Source: Struthio camelus | Taxonomy: Eukaryota > Chordata > Aves > Struthioniformes > Struthionidae | Assembly: GCF_040807025.1 (NCBI RefSeq) | Contig: NC_090967.1 | Span: 5,882,001 to 5,946,000 of the forward strand | Direction of reading: 5' to 3' | Length of the DNA: 64,000 nt | Shown: positions 33,760-44,494 of the stretch, one piece after another | Layout: each line of letters begins with the position of its first letter | Position numbering within the stretch: position 1 is the first letter of the stretch | Translations under genes and position numbers: made by a program | The notes under the pieces: generated by a model | Told to the model about the DNA's origin: nothing | The model's database searches: none | Seen by the model: only the letters and a program-made list of their open reading frames with translations

Positions 33760-34560
33760 CTTCCCGGGCGCTTCGCCGGCCCCGCTGCAGCCTGTAAGCG
33801 GCGCTGGAGCCGGGCACGGGCGGGTAGGAGACGCCCCGGCGACGCCGGGCACCGGCGGAGACTCGGCAGCGGGCGCAGCCGCCCGACGCGACCCCCGGAG
33901 ACCCCCGCCGGCCGGCCACGTGCTCTCCCCCCGCCCCGGCCGGGCGGGCGCGCGCGCGCGCCCCCACGTCACCGTCGCCGTCACGCGCCGAGGACTCCCC
34001 CTAGCAACGGCCGCCGCCGCCGCGCGCCCCCCGCCGCTCCCACCTGGCCCGCGAGTCAGCTGCCGCCGGCCCCGCCCCGCCGCTCCCATTGGACGGCCGC
34101 GCCGCGCCAGCGCCAACGCCATTGGGCGGAGCGAGAGCTCGTCACCGCACCGCCTTAAAGGGGCCGCGGGGCAGCCCCGGGCGCAGGGGCAGCTGCCGGC
34201 GCCCCGAGCGGGCCCCGGAGGCCTCTCGCGCTCCCCGCCCCGGGGTTATTTATACGCCGGTAGCAAGTCCGGGCCCGCCCGTCGCGGGTCTCCGCGGCCC
34301 CGGCACCAGCGGGGAGGGAGAGGAGAGGGGGAGGGATGGGCCTTACCGGGCGCGGGGAGGCCCCGCTTCTCCCCTCCCGCGGGCCGGCGGCCGCCGCTTC
34401 CGGCCGGGCGCCGTGACGCAAGGGCGCGCTGACGTCACGGCGTCGCGCGCTGCGTGACCCGCGTCCCGGAAGCGAGGCGAGCGAGCGCGCGCGCCGCCGG
34501 TGCCGCCGCCGGTGCCTCCCCGCCATGTGAAGCCGCGGGGACGGGCTCCCCCAGGTGCGC
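33760..34560. promoter_or_regulatory. Divergent CpG-island promoter of FKBP8 and KXD1
   Basis: Dense CpG sequence between two genes pointing away from each other. A perfect CRE (TGACGTCA) is at 34430-34437. A TATAAATA sequence reads on the minus strand at 34247-34254, and two ATTGG (CCAAT on minus) lie at 34088-34092 and 34121-34125. The probable KXD1 non-coding exon 1 ends at 34554 (CCCCCAG then GTGCGC), and the KXD1 start exon begins after an acceptor ending at 35199. FKBP8 transcription runs left toward its acceptor at 33187. Exact start points are inferred. Confidence 0.7.
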
Positions 34561-34654
34561 GGGCCGCCGCCGCCGCCGGGAGGCCCCAGCCGTTACCGGG
34601 CCGCGCTGCGCCGCCGCTGGGAGGCACCGGGCCCGAGTAGCCCCTTTAACGGGA

Positions 34655-35180
34655 GGGGGAGGGACCCTGTTACCGGGTGGGGGGGGGGCGGCTCCAATAC
34701 CGGGAACAGGACGGCGGGAGGTTCCGTTAACGGAGGAAGGAAGGGCACCGTCACGGGAGGGATTCGGTGGGGCCGGGGGAGGCTCCGTTACCGGGGCCGA
34801 GAAACGGCAGAGCGAGGGGGTGTTTCCCTAACGGGGGCCGGGATATGGCGGGCGGGCGGGCGGGGGGGGTCTCTGTTACCGGGGCTGGGATGCAGTTGGG
34901 GGGGGGGGGGCTCCATTACCGGGAGCGGGATAAGACAGGCTGTGGGGGGGGGTCTCCGTTACCGGGGCTGGGATGCAGTTGGGGGGGGAGGGGCTCCATT
35001 ACCGGGAGCGGGATAAGACAGGCTGGGGGGGGGGTCTCCGTTACCGGGGCTGGGATGCAGGAGGCGGGTCCTCCATTACCGGGAGTGGGATGCAGTTGCA
35101 GGGGGGAACTCGGTTACCAGGGCCAGGATGCAGTTGGGGGGGGGGGGTGTCTCTGTTACCGGGAGCGGGAGGCGAGTCGA
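34655..35180 (+). repeat. G-rich minisatellite in KXD1 intron 1
   Basis: Half-units of about 40 bp alternate two forms: 'ctccattaccgggagcgg' and 'ctccgttaccggggctgg'. Each is followed by runs of 7-14 G. The full composite repeats at 34911 and 34994 (83 bp). It fills most of the intron between the presumed non-coding exon and the start-codon exon, with the G runs on the KXD1 sense strand. Confidence 0.88.
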
Positions 35181-35214
35181 ACCCGTGCCGGTCCCGCAGG
35201 CGGCGGCGGGCGCG

Positions 35215-37038
35215 ATGGAGCCCACGGCCTCGCGGGTGTTCTGCGGCCGGGTGATGGGCATGGTCAACGCCGAGGACGTCAACGCCATCATCCAGGCCCA
35301 GAAGAACATGTGAGTCGCCCCAGGGTGACCGGTCTCCCCTGGGGACCCAACCCCGCGCTCACGAGTGCCCCGGCTCCGGGCACGGCCCTGGCAGCGAGCC
35401 GTGCTGGGCGGGGGGGGGGGGCGGTCTCGCCAGGCATCTTCAGAGCCCCATTTTCGCTCTGAGCAGGTTGGATCGATTCGAGAAGACCAACGAGATGCTG
35501 CTCAACTTCAATAACCTGTCCAGTGTCCGCATGCAGCAGATGAACGAGCGGTTCTTGCACCACACGAAGACGCTCGTTGAAATGAAAAAGGACCTGGATA
35601 GCATCTTCCGAAGAATCAGGTGGGGCCAGGGTCAAGGGGCTGGGAACGTCCCCCGGGGGTGGTGGGGGAAGAGAGAAGATGCAGAAACCAAAGGGTCTCT
35701 CTTCACCTAGAGAGATCACGGAGCGCTGCTGTCTGCAGAGAGGGGTATTAAAATGTGACACCCCTGTATGAAGGATCTTGGACCGTCACAGAAACCAAAA
35801 ACAGGTGGAGAGAGAAAAACACATAGCAGAGCAAACACGTGGGTGTGGGGAGAGGCACTGGTTGCTGAGCTCGGAGCTTTAGGAATCCCAATTTAGGAAT
35901 CCCGGCTTTGCAGCTGGGCCAGTGACTCTCTGCACTCCCTCTGCGTCAGCAGGGAGGGACGCAGCGCTCGCGCTGCTCAGGAGGGTTACGAAACTTGGGG
36001 TTTGCAGAAGTACCCGGTTTCCTGACAGGGAAGCTGTGGGAGCTCTGGCTAACGCTGGAAGTTTTGACTCCGAGGGCAGGGAGCCTCTTGGCACAGTGCT
36101 GGGCTTCCTGGGGAACAGACGGGGAAGACGCAACGTTCCCCAAAGAGCTAACTAAAGCGGGAGGCGCCTGCTGGTCTGGCAGCCGGGCGTCAGAGGATGA
36201 GGGATGCGGTTCAGCTCTGGAGCGACCCCCGAGGCCAGCTGTGCTGAGGACTCACCAGCCCGCCGCTGGGGGGGATTTGTCAGCTCGTGCGTAAGCCTGG
36301 CTCTCTTTTTCTCCTCTGCTCTTGCAGGACGCTGAAAGGGAAGCTAGCTAAACAGTACCCAGAAGCCTTCAGCAGTGAGTGATTCTTTGTTATTAAATCT
36401 GACTTGCAGCTTTTATGTCAGCTTGCTTTCAGCGTGAGGAGTCCTTTTCCTAAGGACACATGGCTCAACTTTCTGGGGTTGAGACCCCTCTAAAGAAAGA
36501 AATAATGAGACATCCAGGCATGTGCCAGCTCATGGTAGCTGCAGTGAAAAGTTTGGAGAGCTTTTTTTATTCTCTTAAATATGCTTTTAAGAGGTTACAA
36601 AGCCACAAATAACTGATGTCACCTAAATTAGTAGCCATCTATTGATTACTGTTACAAGCAGTCAAACCTTTGAATTAGAAGGGAGCAAACTCTTTGCTGT
36701 GCTTATGTTAGAGCGTCTCTCATACCTGGTGTTACACGGGCTGTGTATTGTTGTCACAGATGGCCAAAGCAGTAAAACTAACTGCTGCGTCTTCCCTTTC
36801 AGACATCCACGAATCTCCGATTCTAGATGACGATGATGATTTTGACCCTGTTCCAAAAAGCACGACAACCACCATTGCTACCTCTGAGCAGAGCACGGAG
36901 TCTTGTGACACAAGCCCTGACATTATCTCTCCAACCATGAGTCAGGATTTTGAGGATTTATCACAAGGCCAGTACGATTCACCGGCTGTGAACGGACAGA
37001 GTCTAACAGATGAAGAAGCTGCCAATGACCTGGACTAG
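35215..37038 (+). CDS. KXD1: KXD1, BORC complex subunit with KxDL motif
   Basis: Complete 176-aa frame, the same length as human KXD1. Coding exons are 35215-35309, 35467-35619, 36328-36374 and 36803-37038 (stop TAG 37036-37038), with all junctions in phase; the first junction splits a Met codon (AT|G). The protein begins [19 protein letters not shown] helical region follows, with the name-giving K-x-D-L at residues 72-75 (KKDL) inside [15 protein letters not shown]. The C-terminal tail is acidic then Ser/Thr-rich, with [12 protein letters not shown] conserved. Family knowledge: a BORC subunit that couples lysosomes to ARL8 and kinesin, and a BLOC-1 interactor. It acts on the cytosolic face of lysosomes. 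The divergent neighbour FKBP8 is functionally unrelated. Confidence 0.97.
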
Positions 37039-37290
37039 GTGTACTGATACTGTACAGCCACAGCCAGCTCAGCTGCCTGGCCTGTGGAGAACTTCCTGTC
37101 CTGTATTTATATTTGTGTGTTTCCTTGGCCATTACTGTTTTGGGAAGAGGGAAGTGAAGGCTGAGAGGTGACGGCTGAGTGAAGAAGAGACCCCCTTCTG
37201 CCTCTAAACTGCCACCGTAGTGCATACCCTGCAACCTGATACAGGCAAATAAGTAAAACATGGATTTGAAACGCCTTTTGTCCTTTCTCA
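37039..37290 (+). terminator. KXD1: KXD1 3' UTR with variant poly(A) signal
   Basis: No AATAAA or ATTAAA follows the KXD1 stop. The best candidate is the variant AGTAAA at 37252-37257, preceded by the overlapping AATAAG. A U/GU-rich stretch (TTTTGTCCTTTCTCATTTGT, about 37277-37300) follows at the right distance for cleavage-stimulating factors. The end is therefore placed near 37265-37280. Confidence 0.55.
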
Positions 37291-37300
37291 TTTGTGTGTT

Positions 37301-37850
37301 CAGGAGAGCAGCAAACCCCTACGTTTGATTTAGACTTTGGCTCTTTGGAACAGAAGAGCGCTCTCCACAGCTCGGGGTGTGGGTGTTTTTCTTGGGAACG
37401 TAATTTGTTTGAGCAGTGTGGAGGCTCAAACTCCCTGTGCGTGCAAACCAGGGCTCCAGCTTTCCCCCAGGAAGAGCCTGGATCTCCCCGGCAGTGGCTG
37501 AAGGGCTGCGCGTGCCGCCACAGCTGCTCGCGGGCTGCCTTGCTCTCTGCTGGGGCCGCAGCTAAGCGGGGCCGCTCTGCTAACGAACGTGCACCAGCAA
37601 CCGCAGCTTGTTTCCCCACCCACGAGCAAGAGCTCTGAGCCTACTTTCCCTATGTACTCACCTATTTCGTACCACACCTGAGACCTTCCTGCAGGGATGC
37701 TTGTAGCCGCGCTCACTGCTAACGGGAGCCCGCTAGCCGCAGTGACTTTTCCCGGTACCTTCACCATCAGGCTCTTTCCCTTGTCAAACCCTTAGGGTGT
37801 CCGGGTGGGAACGGCCAGCGCTGTTGCTGCTTGTGAGGGGCTGAGATGGC
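37301..37850. other. KXD1/UBA52 intergenic, no feature seen
   Basis: Ordinary mixed-composition sequence with no coding frame of interest, no long repeat and no promoter motif that can be supported. Confidence 0.5.
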
Positions 37851-38680
37851 TGCAAGGGGGTGGAAAGATGGGCTTGGTGGAGAGCGGGGGGCCAGGGCTG
37901 CGGGGCGGGGGGCCAGCACTGGGGCATGGCGCCGCAGGGTGAGCTGTGGGGTGAGTGTGGGGTTTGGGGCCAGGGCTGTGGGGCAAGTGCAGGGACAGGC
38001 CACAGAGCCACAGGGACAAAGAGGGAGCGTAGGGTGAGCATAGAGCTGGGGGCCAGGGCTATGGGGTGAGCGTGGGGTTTTGGGCCAGGGCTATGGGGCG
38101 AGCGTGGGGTTTGGGGCAGGGCTGTGGGGCAAGTGCAGGGTTTGGGGCCGGTCCCTGGGGCTTGAGACTGGCTTATGAGGCGAGTGCTGGGTTTGGGGCT
38201 GGTCCCTGGGGCTGGGCTATGGGGTGAGTGCAGAGTTTGAGGCTGGTCTCTGGGGTTTTAGGGGCCAATCTCGGGGGTTTGGGGCCATTCCTGGGGGGTT
38301 GGGGCAGGGTTATGGGGTGAGTGTGAGGCTTGGGGCCATTCTCTGGGGTTTTAGGGGCCAATCTCAGGGGTTTGGGGCCACTCCCGGGGGTTTGGGGCAG
38401 GGTTATGGGGCAAGTGCAGGGCCTGGGACCATTCTCTGGGGTTTTAGGGGCCAATCTCGGGGGTCTGGGGCCATTCCTGGGGGGTTGGGGCAGGGTTATG
38501 GGGTGAGTGTGGGGCTTGGGGCCATTCTCTGGGGTTTTAGGGGCCAATCTCGGGGGTCTGGGGCCACTCCCGGGGGTTTTGAGGCCAATCTCGGGGGTCT
38601 GGGGCCACTCCCGGGGGTTTTGAGGCCAATCTCGGGGGTTTGGGGCCACTCCCGGGGGTTTGGGCCAGGCCTATGGGGCG
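37851..38680. repeat. Minisatellite upstream of UBA52 (about 93-bp and 41-bp units)
   Basis: 'ctctggggttttaggggcca' recurs at 38247, 38341, 38434 and 38526 (spacing 92-94 bp). At the right end the array changes to a 41-bp unit ('ggggccactcccgggggttt' at 38560, 38601 and 38642). A more degenerate portion with 'gggccagggctatggggcga'-like copies extends left to about 37870. G-rich on the plus strand, it ends about 140 bp before the inferred UBA52 start site. Confidence 0.9.
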
Positions 38681-38699
38681 AGCGCGCGGGAGGGGAACC

Positions 38700-38840
38700 G
38701 TTTTGGGGGGGGCGGGGCGGGGCGGGGCGGGGCTTGCGCCTGCGCAGTGGGGCCCGGCGGGCCGCGGTGACGCAGCGGTTGTGACGTGACGGCGGGCGAG
38801 TTCCGGTTCCGGTCGGCCCTTTTGTCGGCGGCGAGGCGGC
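38700..38840 (+). promoter_or_regulatory. UBA52: UBA52 core promoter with TOP-like start
   Basis: In order: overlapping GC boxes (38709-38731), an NRF1-like TGCGCCTGCGCA (38735-38746), a CRE-like TGACGTGA (38782-38789), an ETS-type TTCCGGTTCCGG (38801-38812), then CCCTTTTGTCGG at 38817. A pyrimidine tract at the start site is typical of translationally controlled ribosomal-protein mRNAs, so transcription is inferred to begin at about 38817-38819. The 5' exon then splices to the acceptor ending at 39120; its donor was not resolved. Confidence 0.65.
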
Positions 38841-39097
38841 GCGGCGGCCGGGTGCGCGGGCCGCGGGGTTGGGGGGGGGGGGGCTCGGGCCTGGGGGCCC
38901 GCGACCGGGGGGGCCTGGCCTGGGGGCGGGTAGGTGGCGCCTCGGACGCCTGGGTCCCCGGGGTGGGGGGGGAAAGGGGGCGCTCTAGGGCCAGGCCGGA
39001 CGCCTGGGCCCTGCCCTCAGAGCGCTTCGACCCCGCCGTGGGTCCCCTGTGGAGCCCCCCTCCCCCCACTCCCCGGTAGGACCCGCTCCGGGGGTGA

Positions 39098-40317
<1,220 letters not shown>

Positions 40318-40450
40318 AGGCGCCGACCCTCCGTCCGCAGCCCCCCGCTCCAATAAAGCACCGAAGCACGCGCGTGCTCCGCTCTCGCCTCGCTTGTGCC
40401 CGCGTCGGCAAGGGGGGATCTCAATAAAGCCTTGCTCTGGGTGTGCGGTG
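40318..40450 (+). terminator. UBA52: UBA52 3' UTR with two poly(A) signals
   Basis: Two AATAAA hexamers follow the stop, at 40352-40357 and 40423-40428. The first lies only 35 bp after the stop, giving a very short 3' UTR as expected of a ribosomal protein mRNA. A GT-rich stretch (40448-40473) follows the second signal. Confidence 0.85.
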
Positions 40451-40670
40451 CTGGTGTGCTGTCTGTGTGTGTGTGGGCGGCTGTCCACGCCGGGCCCGGT
40501 ACCGGTACCGGCGGGCGGGCAGGGCTGTGGCCGGCGATGCCGGGCCGCGCCTGCAGGTGGCGGAGCTGCCGCGCTGCCGCCGCCGCGCTCCGCCTCCGCG
40601 CCCCGCCGGGCCTGCGCGTACCGGGGCCGCCGCCGCCGCGCCGGGAGCGGGCCGGGCCGGGCCGCGGGCC

Positions 40671-43550
40671 ATGGTGAGCGGCGGCGGCGGGGCGGCCCGT
40701 GGGCACCGGCACCCGCCGCTCCGGGCCCACGTGGGCGGGGGGGTCTCGGTACCGGGCCGCGTGCACGGGGTGGGGAGGGAGGTCCCGGTACCGGGCCGCG
40801 TGGACGGGATGGGGGGGGGGGTCCCGGTACCGGGCCGCGTGCACGGGGTGGGGAGGGAGGTCCCGGTACCGGGCCGCGTGGACGGGATGGGGGGGGGTCC
40901 CCGGTACCGGGCCGCGTGGACGGGATGGAGGGGGGGGTCTCGGTACCGGGCCGCGTGCACCGGGTGGGGAGGGAGGTCCCGGTACCGGGCAGCGTGGACG
41001 GGATGGGGGGGGGTCCCCGGTACCAGGCCGCGTGGACGGGATGGAGGGGGGGGGTCTCGGTACCGGGCCGCGTGCACCGGGTGGGGAGGGAGGTCCCGGT
41101 ACCGGGCAGCGTGGACGGGATGGGGGGGGGTCCCCGGTACCGGGCCGCGTGGACGGGATGGGGGGGGGTCCCGGTACCGGGCCGTGTGGACGGGATGGGG
41201 GGGGGTCCCGGTACCAGGCCGCGTGGACGGGATGGGGGGGGGTTCCGGTACCGGGCCGTGTGGATGGGATGGGGGGGGGAGGTCCTGGTACCGGACCGTG
41301 TGCACAGGGCTAGGGGGGGGTCCCGGTACCGGGCCACATGCACGGGGGGGGGGTGAAGGGGAGGATCCCGGTACCGGGCCACGTGCACGGGGTGGGGGGC
41401 AAGGGGAGGATCCCGGTACCGGTCCACGTGCCCAGGAAGGTCTGTTTTGGGGGGGGGGGATCCCGGTGCAGCCCCCTGCTCACGGGGCTGGGAGGGTCCC
41501 GGTGCCGCCTGCGTGCACGGACGCACCCGAGGAGGGGCCTGGCGCCCGCCCGGTCCCCAGCGCGCACGCGCCTCCGTGGCTGCCGGTCCACGCGCACGCC
41601 GCCCGGGGGTGCCGGTACCGCTGCCCGGCCAGACCCCGGCCCCGCGCGCCGGCGCCGCTCCAGCGCTCGGCTCCCGTGGGAGCGGCTCCGGGACCCCTCG
41701 GTGGCCGGCCCCGCGCCCGGCGGGCAACTCGAGGCCCCCGGTAGCGGGGCGAGACCCACCGCCGTTAACGGGCCGGGACGCGGAGGAAAAGAGGGGAATT
41801 AAAAAAAAAAAAAAAAACCCACCAAATCCCACGCGCGCGCGCACGGGAGAGAAACCAGCTCCCGCAACGGCCGCCGCCGCCATGCCCTTCCTCGCCCGCG
41901 GGGTTTTGCCTGCTGCCGCCGGGCCACGGCCGTCGCCTCCCTTCTCTCCCCGCAGACGGACGACGCCGTGAAGGCGCTGCTGCGGCGTTTCTACGCTCTG
42001 CAGGGCGAGCGCGTGGAGGCCTACCGGCTCTTCGAGGAGTGAGTACCGCCCGCGGCCGTGCCGAGCGGCGCCAGGGCTCAGCCCGGCGGCTAACGGGGAA
42101 GGGACGGGCTGCGCCGAGCCGCTCTGCAGCAATTCCCGGACGATTTCCCCATCCTCTCCCACCTGCGTGCCCGGCGCTCTGCTGATGCTGCCAGAGCAGG
42201 GACCGGCCCGGAGCATCCGTACCCCAGGGCAGGGGATGCCCAAACCTGCCCTCGAGCAGCCCCAGGCTCTGCCACCCCCGGCCCCGGCCCCGGTTTTGCA
42301 TCCTCGCGGGAAGAGGCTGCTGGGGAAGAGCAGCTGCCGCTCGCTGCCTGCAGCCCCGGCAGGCGGCTGATGAGCTCCAGCTGGCAAAGGGGACGCGCCG
42401 CACCAGACACCTGTGTCCTATTTTAGCAACAGACAGGAGATGATTTACTTCCCGGGACCCTGGCTTGCAAATGAACCAAAAAAAAAAAAAAAAAAGCCCC
42501 AAAAAAACCCCCAACCCCAAACGTGAGCGAGAGGTTAAGCTGCCGGGCCTGGGAGCAATCGCGGGTAACAAGGCCTTCCTGGGGAAGGGCAGCCGCGGAG
42601 GAGGAAATAGCCGCTAATTCAATAACGGGGCTGAAGGGCTGAGCGGGCAGACCCTCCCCGCGCTGCCTGCCGGGTCGCGCCGAGCGTCGGGGCTCAGCCC
42701 TGCGCCGGGGCCGGTGGCAGGTGACGGCGGCTGTCCCCAGGGGCCACCGGGCGTACCTGAGCAGCGCGCCCCGCTATGACTTCCCGCGCTACCGGCAGCT
42801 GGTGCACGAGATCACGCTGGCCTTCAGCGGCATCTCCCGGGAGATCCTGCAGATCAAGGGGCGGCTGCAGGAGGAGCACGGCCGCCCCGAGCTGGCCCAG
42901 CACCTCGGCCGCATCCAGGAGCGCGAGCAGGAGAAGCTGCAGCTGGTGAGAGCCGGAGCCGGGAGGTGGGGGCGCACCGGGGGCCGGCGGCAGCGGTGCT
43001 GGGTGGGCTCAGCTCCCTCTCGTCGCCCCCGCAGACGGCGCAGCTCCAGCTGGCCAGGCAGCGCGCGCAGGACCAGCCCGGCGTGGACGCCCATCAGCAG
43101 GAGGTGCGGGAGCTCAAGCACAGGTAGGTGGCAACCGAGCGGGCACGAGCTCCCGGCGCTGCCATCTCCGCCGTGGCATCCAGCGGCAAAAGGGGCGCCG
43201 GGAGCCCCTGCGGGACGGGGAGGGCGGAGGGGCCCCCCGCATCCTTCCCGGGGCACGGCCGCCCCTTCCCCGCCGGCGCGGGGCCGAAGGGGGCCCAGCT
43301 GGTGCCTTCAAAAGCGCTGGCGGTCGCAGCCCCGGGGGTTGTTTGGCGATGCCGCCCGGCCGCGGTCCTGTCCGCCTCCCCGGGCTGAGTGTTTCATAAA
43401 CAGCGCGGGGAACGCGAGGCGGCCCAGCTAATACGCTCCATATGGGCTTTATTTATAGTTTCCATCCGCTCTCCTAGGCTAATTAAAACCATTGAGGCAA
43501 TCAGCGAAATTCTCCAGGACCTCAAGTACGATTCGGAAGAAGCCGAGTGA
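40671..43550 (+). CDS. REX1BD: REX1BD (C19orf60 orthologue)
   Basis: Five coding exons: 40671-40673 (only the ATG), 41956-42038, 42741-42945, 43035-43123 and 43478-43550 (stop TGA 43548-43550). All have GT/AG borders, and phases close to a 150-aa protein. It begins MTDDAVKALLRRFYALQGER and continues with GHRAYLSSAPRYDFPRYRQL, a charged helical middle rich in Glu/Gln/Arg, and ends EILQDLKYDSEEAE. The mammalian protein is named after the Chlamydomonas REX1 DNA-repair locus; its molecular function is poorly established. Assignment rests on remembered similarity and on its place between UBA52 and CRLF1. The start is the least certain part: the ATG is directly followed by a donor (ATG then GTGAGC), and no other in-frame ATG exists between the UBA52 poly(A) signals and this one. 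Confidence 0.9.
40735..41435 (+). repeat. 39-bp G-rich minisatellite in REX1BD intron 1
   Basis: About 17 copies of a 37-40 bp unit containing 'cggtaccgggccgcgtg' plus 'gacgggatgggggggg' or 'cacggggtggggagggagg'. Clear unit starts are at 40748, 40787 and 40826. The two variants alternate in parts, giving a roughly 78-bp higher-order period. It begins about 60 bp after the REX1BD start-codon exon, G runs on the sense strand. Long frames through it (up to 743 codons on the minus strand) are artefacts. Confidence 0.93.
41436..41955 (+). other. REX1BD: REX1BD intron 1, remaining part
   Basis: GC-rich unique sequence, then an A run of 17 at 41802-41818 and a short (CG)n patch (41832-41841), then the exon 2 acceptor at 41955. 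No further feature seen. Confidence 0.5.
42039..42740 (+). other. REX1BD: REX1BD intron 2
   Basis: Intron with an A-rich tract at 42478-42508 and otherwise unique GC-rich DNA. No coding or RNA feature recognised. Confidence 0.5.
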
Positions 43551-43830
43551 TGGGTGTCCCCGTGGGAACGGCAGGAGGGGCCGGGCGGCGGGGCGCTGCC
43601 CGCGGCGCGGGGGCCCCGCTCGCCCCCGCGCAGGTGGGCACCTCCGCGCCGGGGGGCCGGCTCGCCTGCCCCCCACCCTTCCTCGGGGCGAAAGGGATGG
43701 AGAAGCCGCCCCGGGAACAGCGGGGTCCCTGCGATGCTGCACCCAAAACGCCCCTCGGGAGTCCCCCGTCCCGAGCCGGCAGGGACGGGCGCCCCGCGTC
43801 CCCCAATAAACACGTCGCCGCGGAGCAGGC
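43551..43830 (+). terminator. REX1BD: REX1BD 3' UTR with poly(A) signal
   Basis: AATAAA at 43805-43810, about 255 bp after the stop, is the first canonical signal. It is followed by GT-containing sequence, so transcript ends near 43825-43835 are expected. Confidence 0.8.
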
Positions 43831-44099
43831 TGTCGCGTGGTCTAAAGGAGGGCGATTTGGGGGGCTGCCGGGGCCCAAGCGCAGGCGGAGAGGCCAGGCC
43901 GGACCTGAGCGCGCACGCGGCCGGAGGGCTGGGCGCCGGGGGGGCACCGGCCACATTTGGGTGCAAAACCCTCCGGAGAAGGTGCTGGGCCGCGGGGCCG
44001 GTGCAGCCCGGCTCGGTCCCGCGAGCCCCCCGCGCGCTGGCCTTGGGCCGCCCGCTGCGTCCTCGGCCCCGCGCGCCGCCGCTCGCTCCGCTGACGCAG

Positions 44100-44494
44100 G
44101 CCCCGGCGGGGTTTGAGAGGTTTATTGGCATTAAGCTTAAATCTGTTCCTAATTGACTGAAACGTAACCAAAATGAGGCTGGTTTGAATCAAAACGAGAG
44201 CAGGCGCTGGGCGAACCCAATCCGTCTCAAAGCGGCCCGCGTGGCTCCCCGGGGCTGGACCCCCCTCGCGCAGGCGCTCGCCCGCGGCCCCGGCCCCGCG
44301 CGGCGCGCCGGGCCACCGCAGCCCCGCTCCGGCTCGCGGCGGGCGGACAAAACCTCCGGGAGCCGGCGCGGAGCGGGGCCGGGCCGGGCGAGGGGGCCGC
44401 CGAGCTGCCGGCCGCCCCGGCCAGGACGCGGGTGGCCCCGGGCGGGCGCCGCCACCGCCGCCTGCCGTCCTGCCGGCGCTCAGCGCCGCGGGGG
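44100..44494 (-). terminator. CRLF1: CRLF1 3' UTR with poly(A) signal
   Basis: The minus-strand CRLF1 stop is at 44495-44497. The first AATAAA in that direction is at 44121-44126 (TTTATT on plus). It faces the REX1BD signal at 43805-43810, leaving roughly 270 bp between the two transcript ends. Confidence 0.8.
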
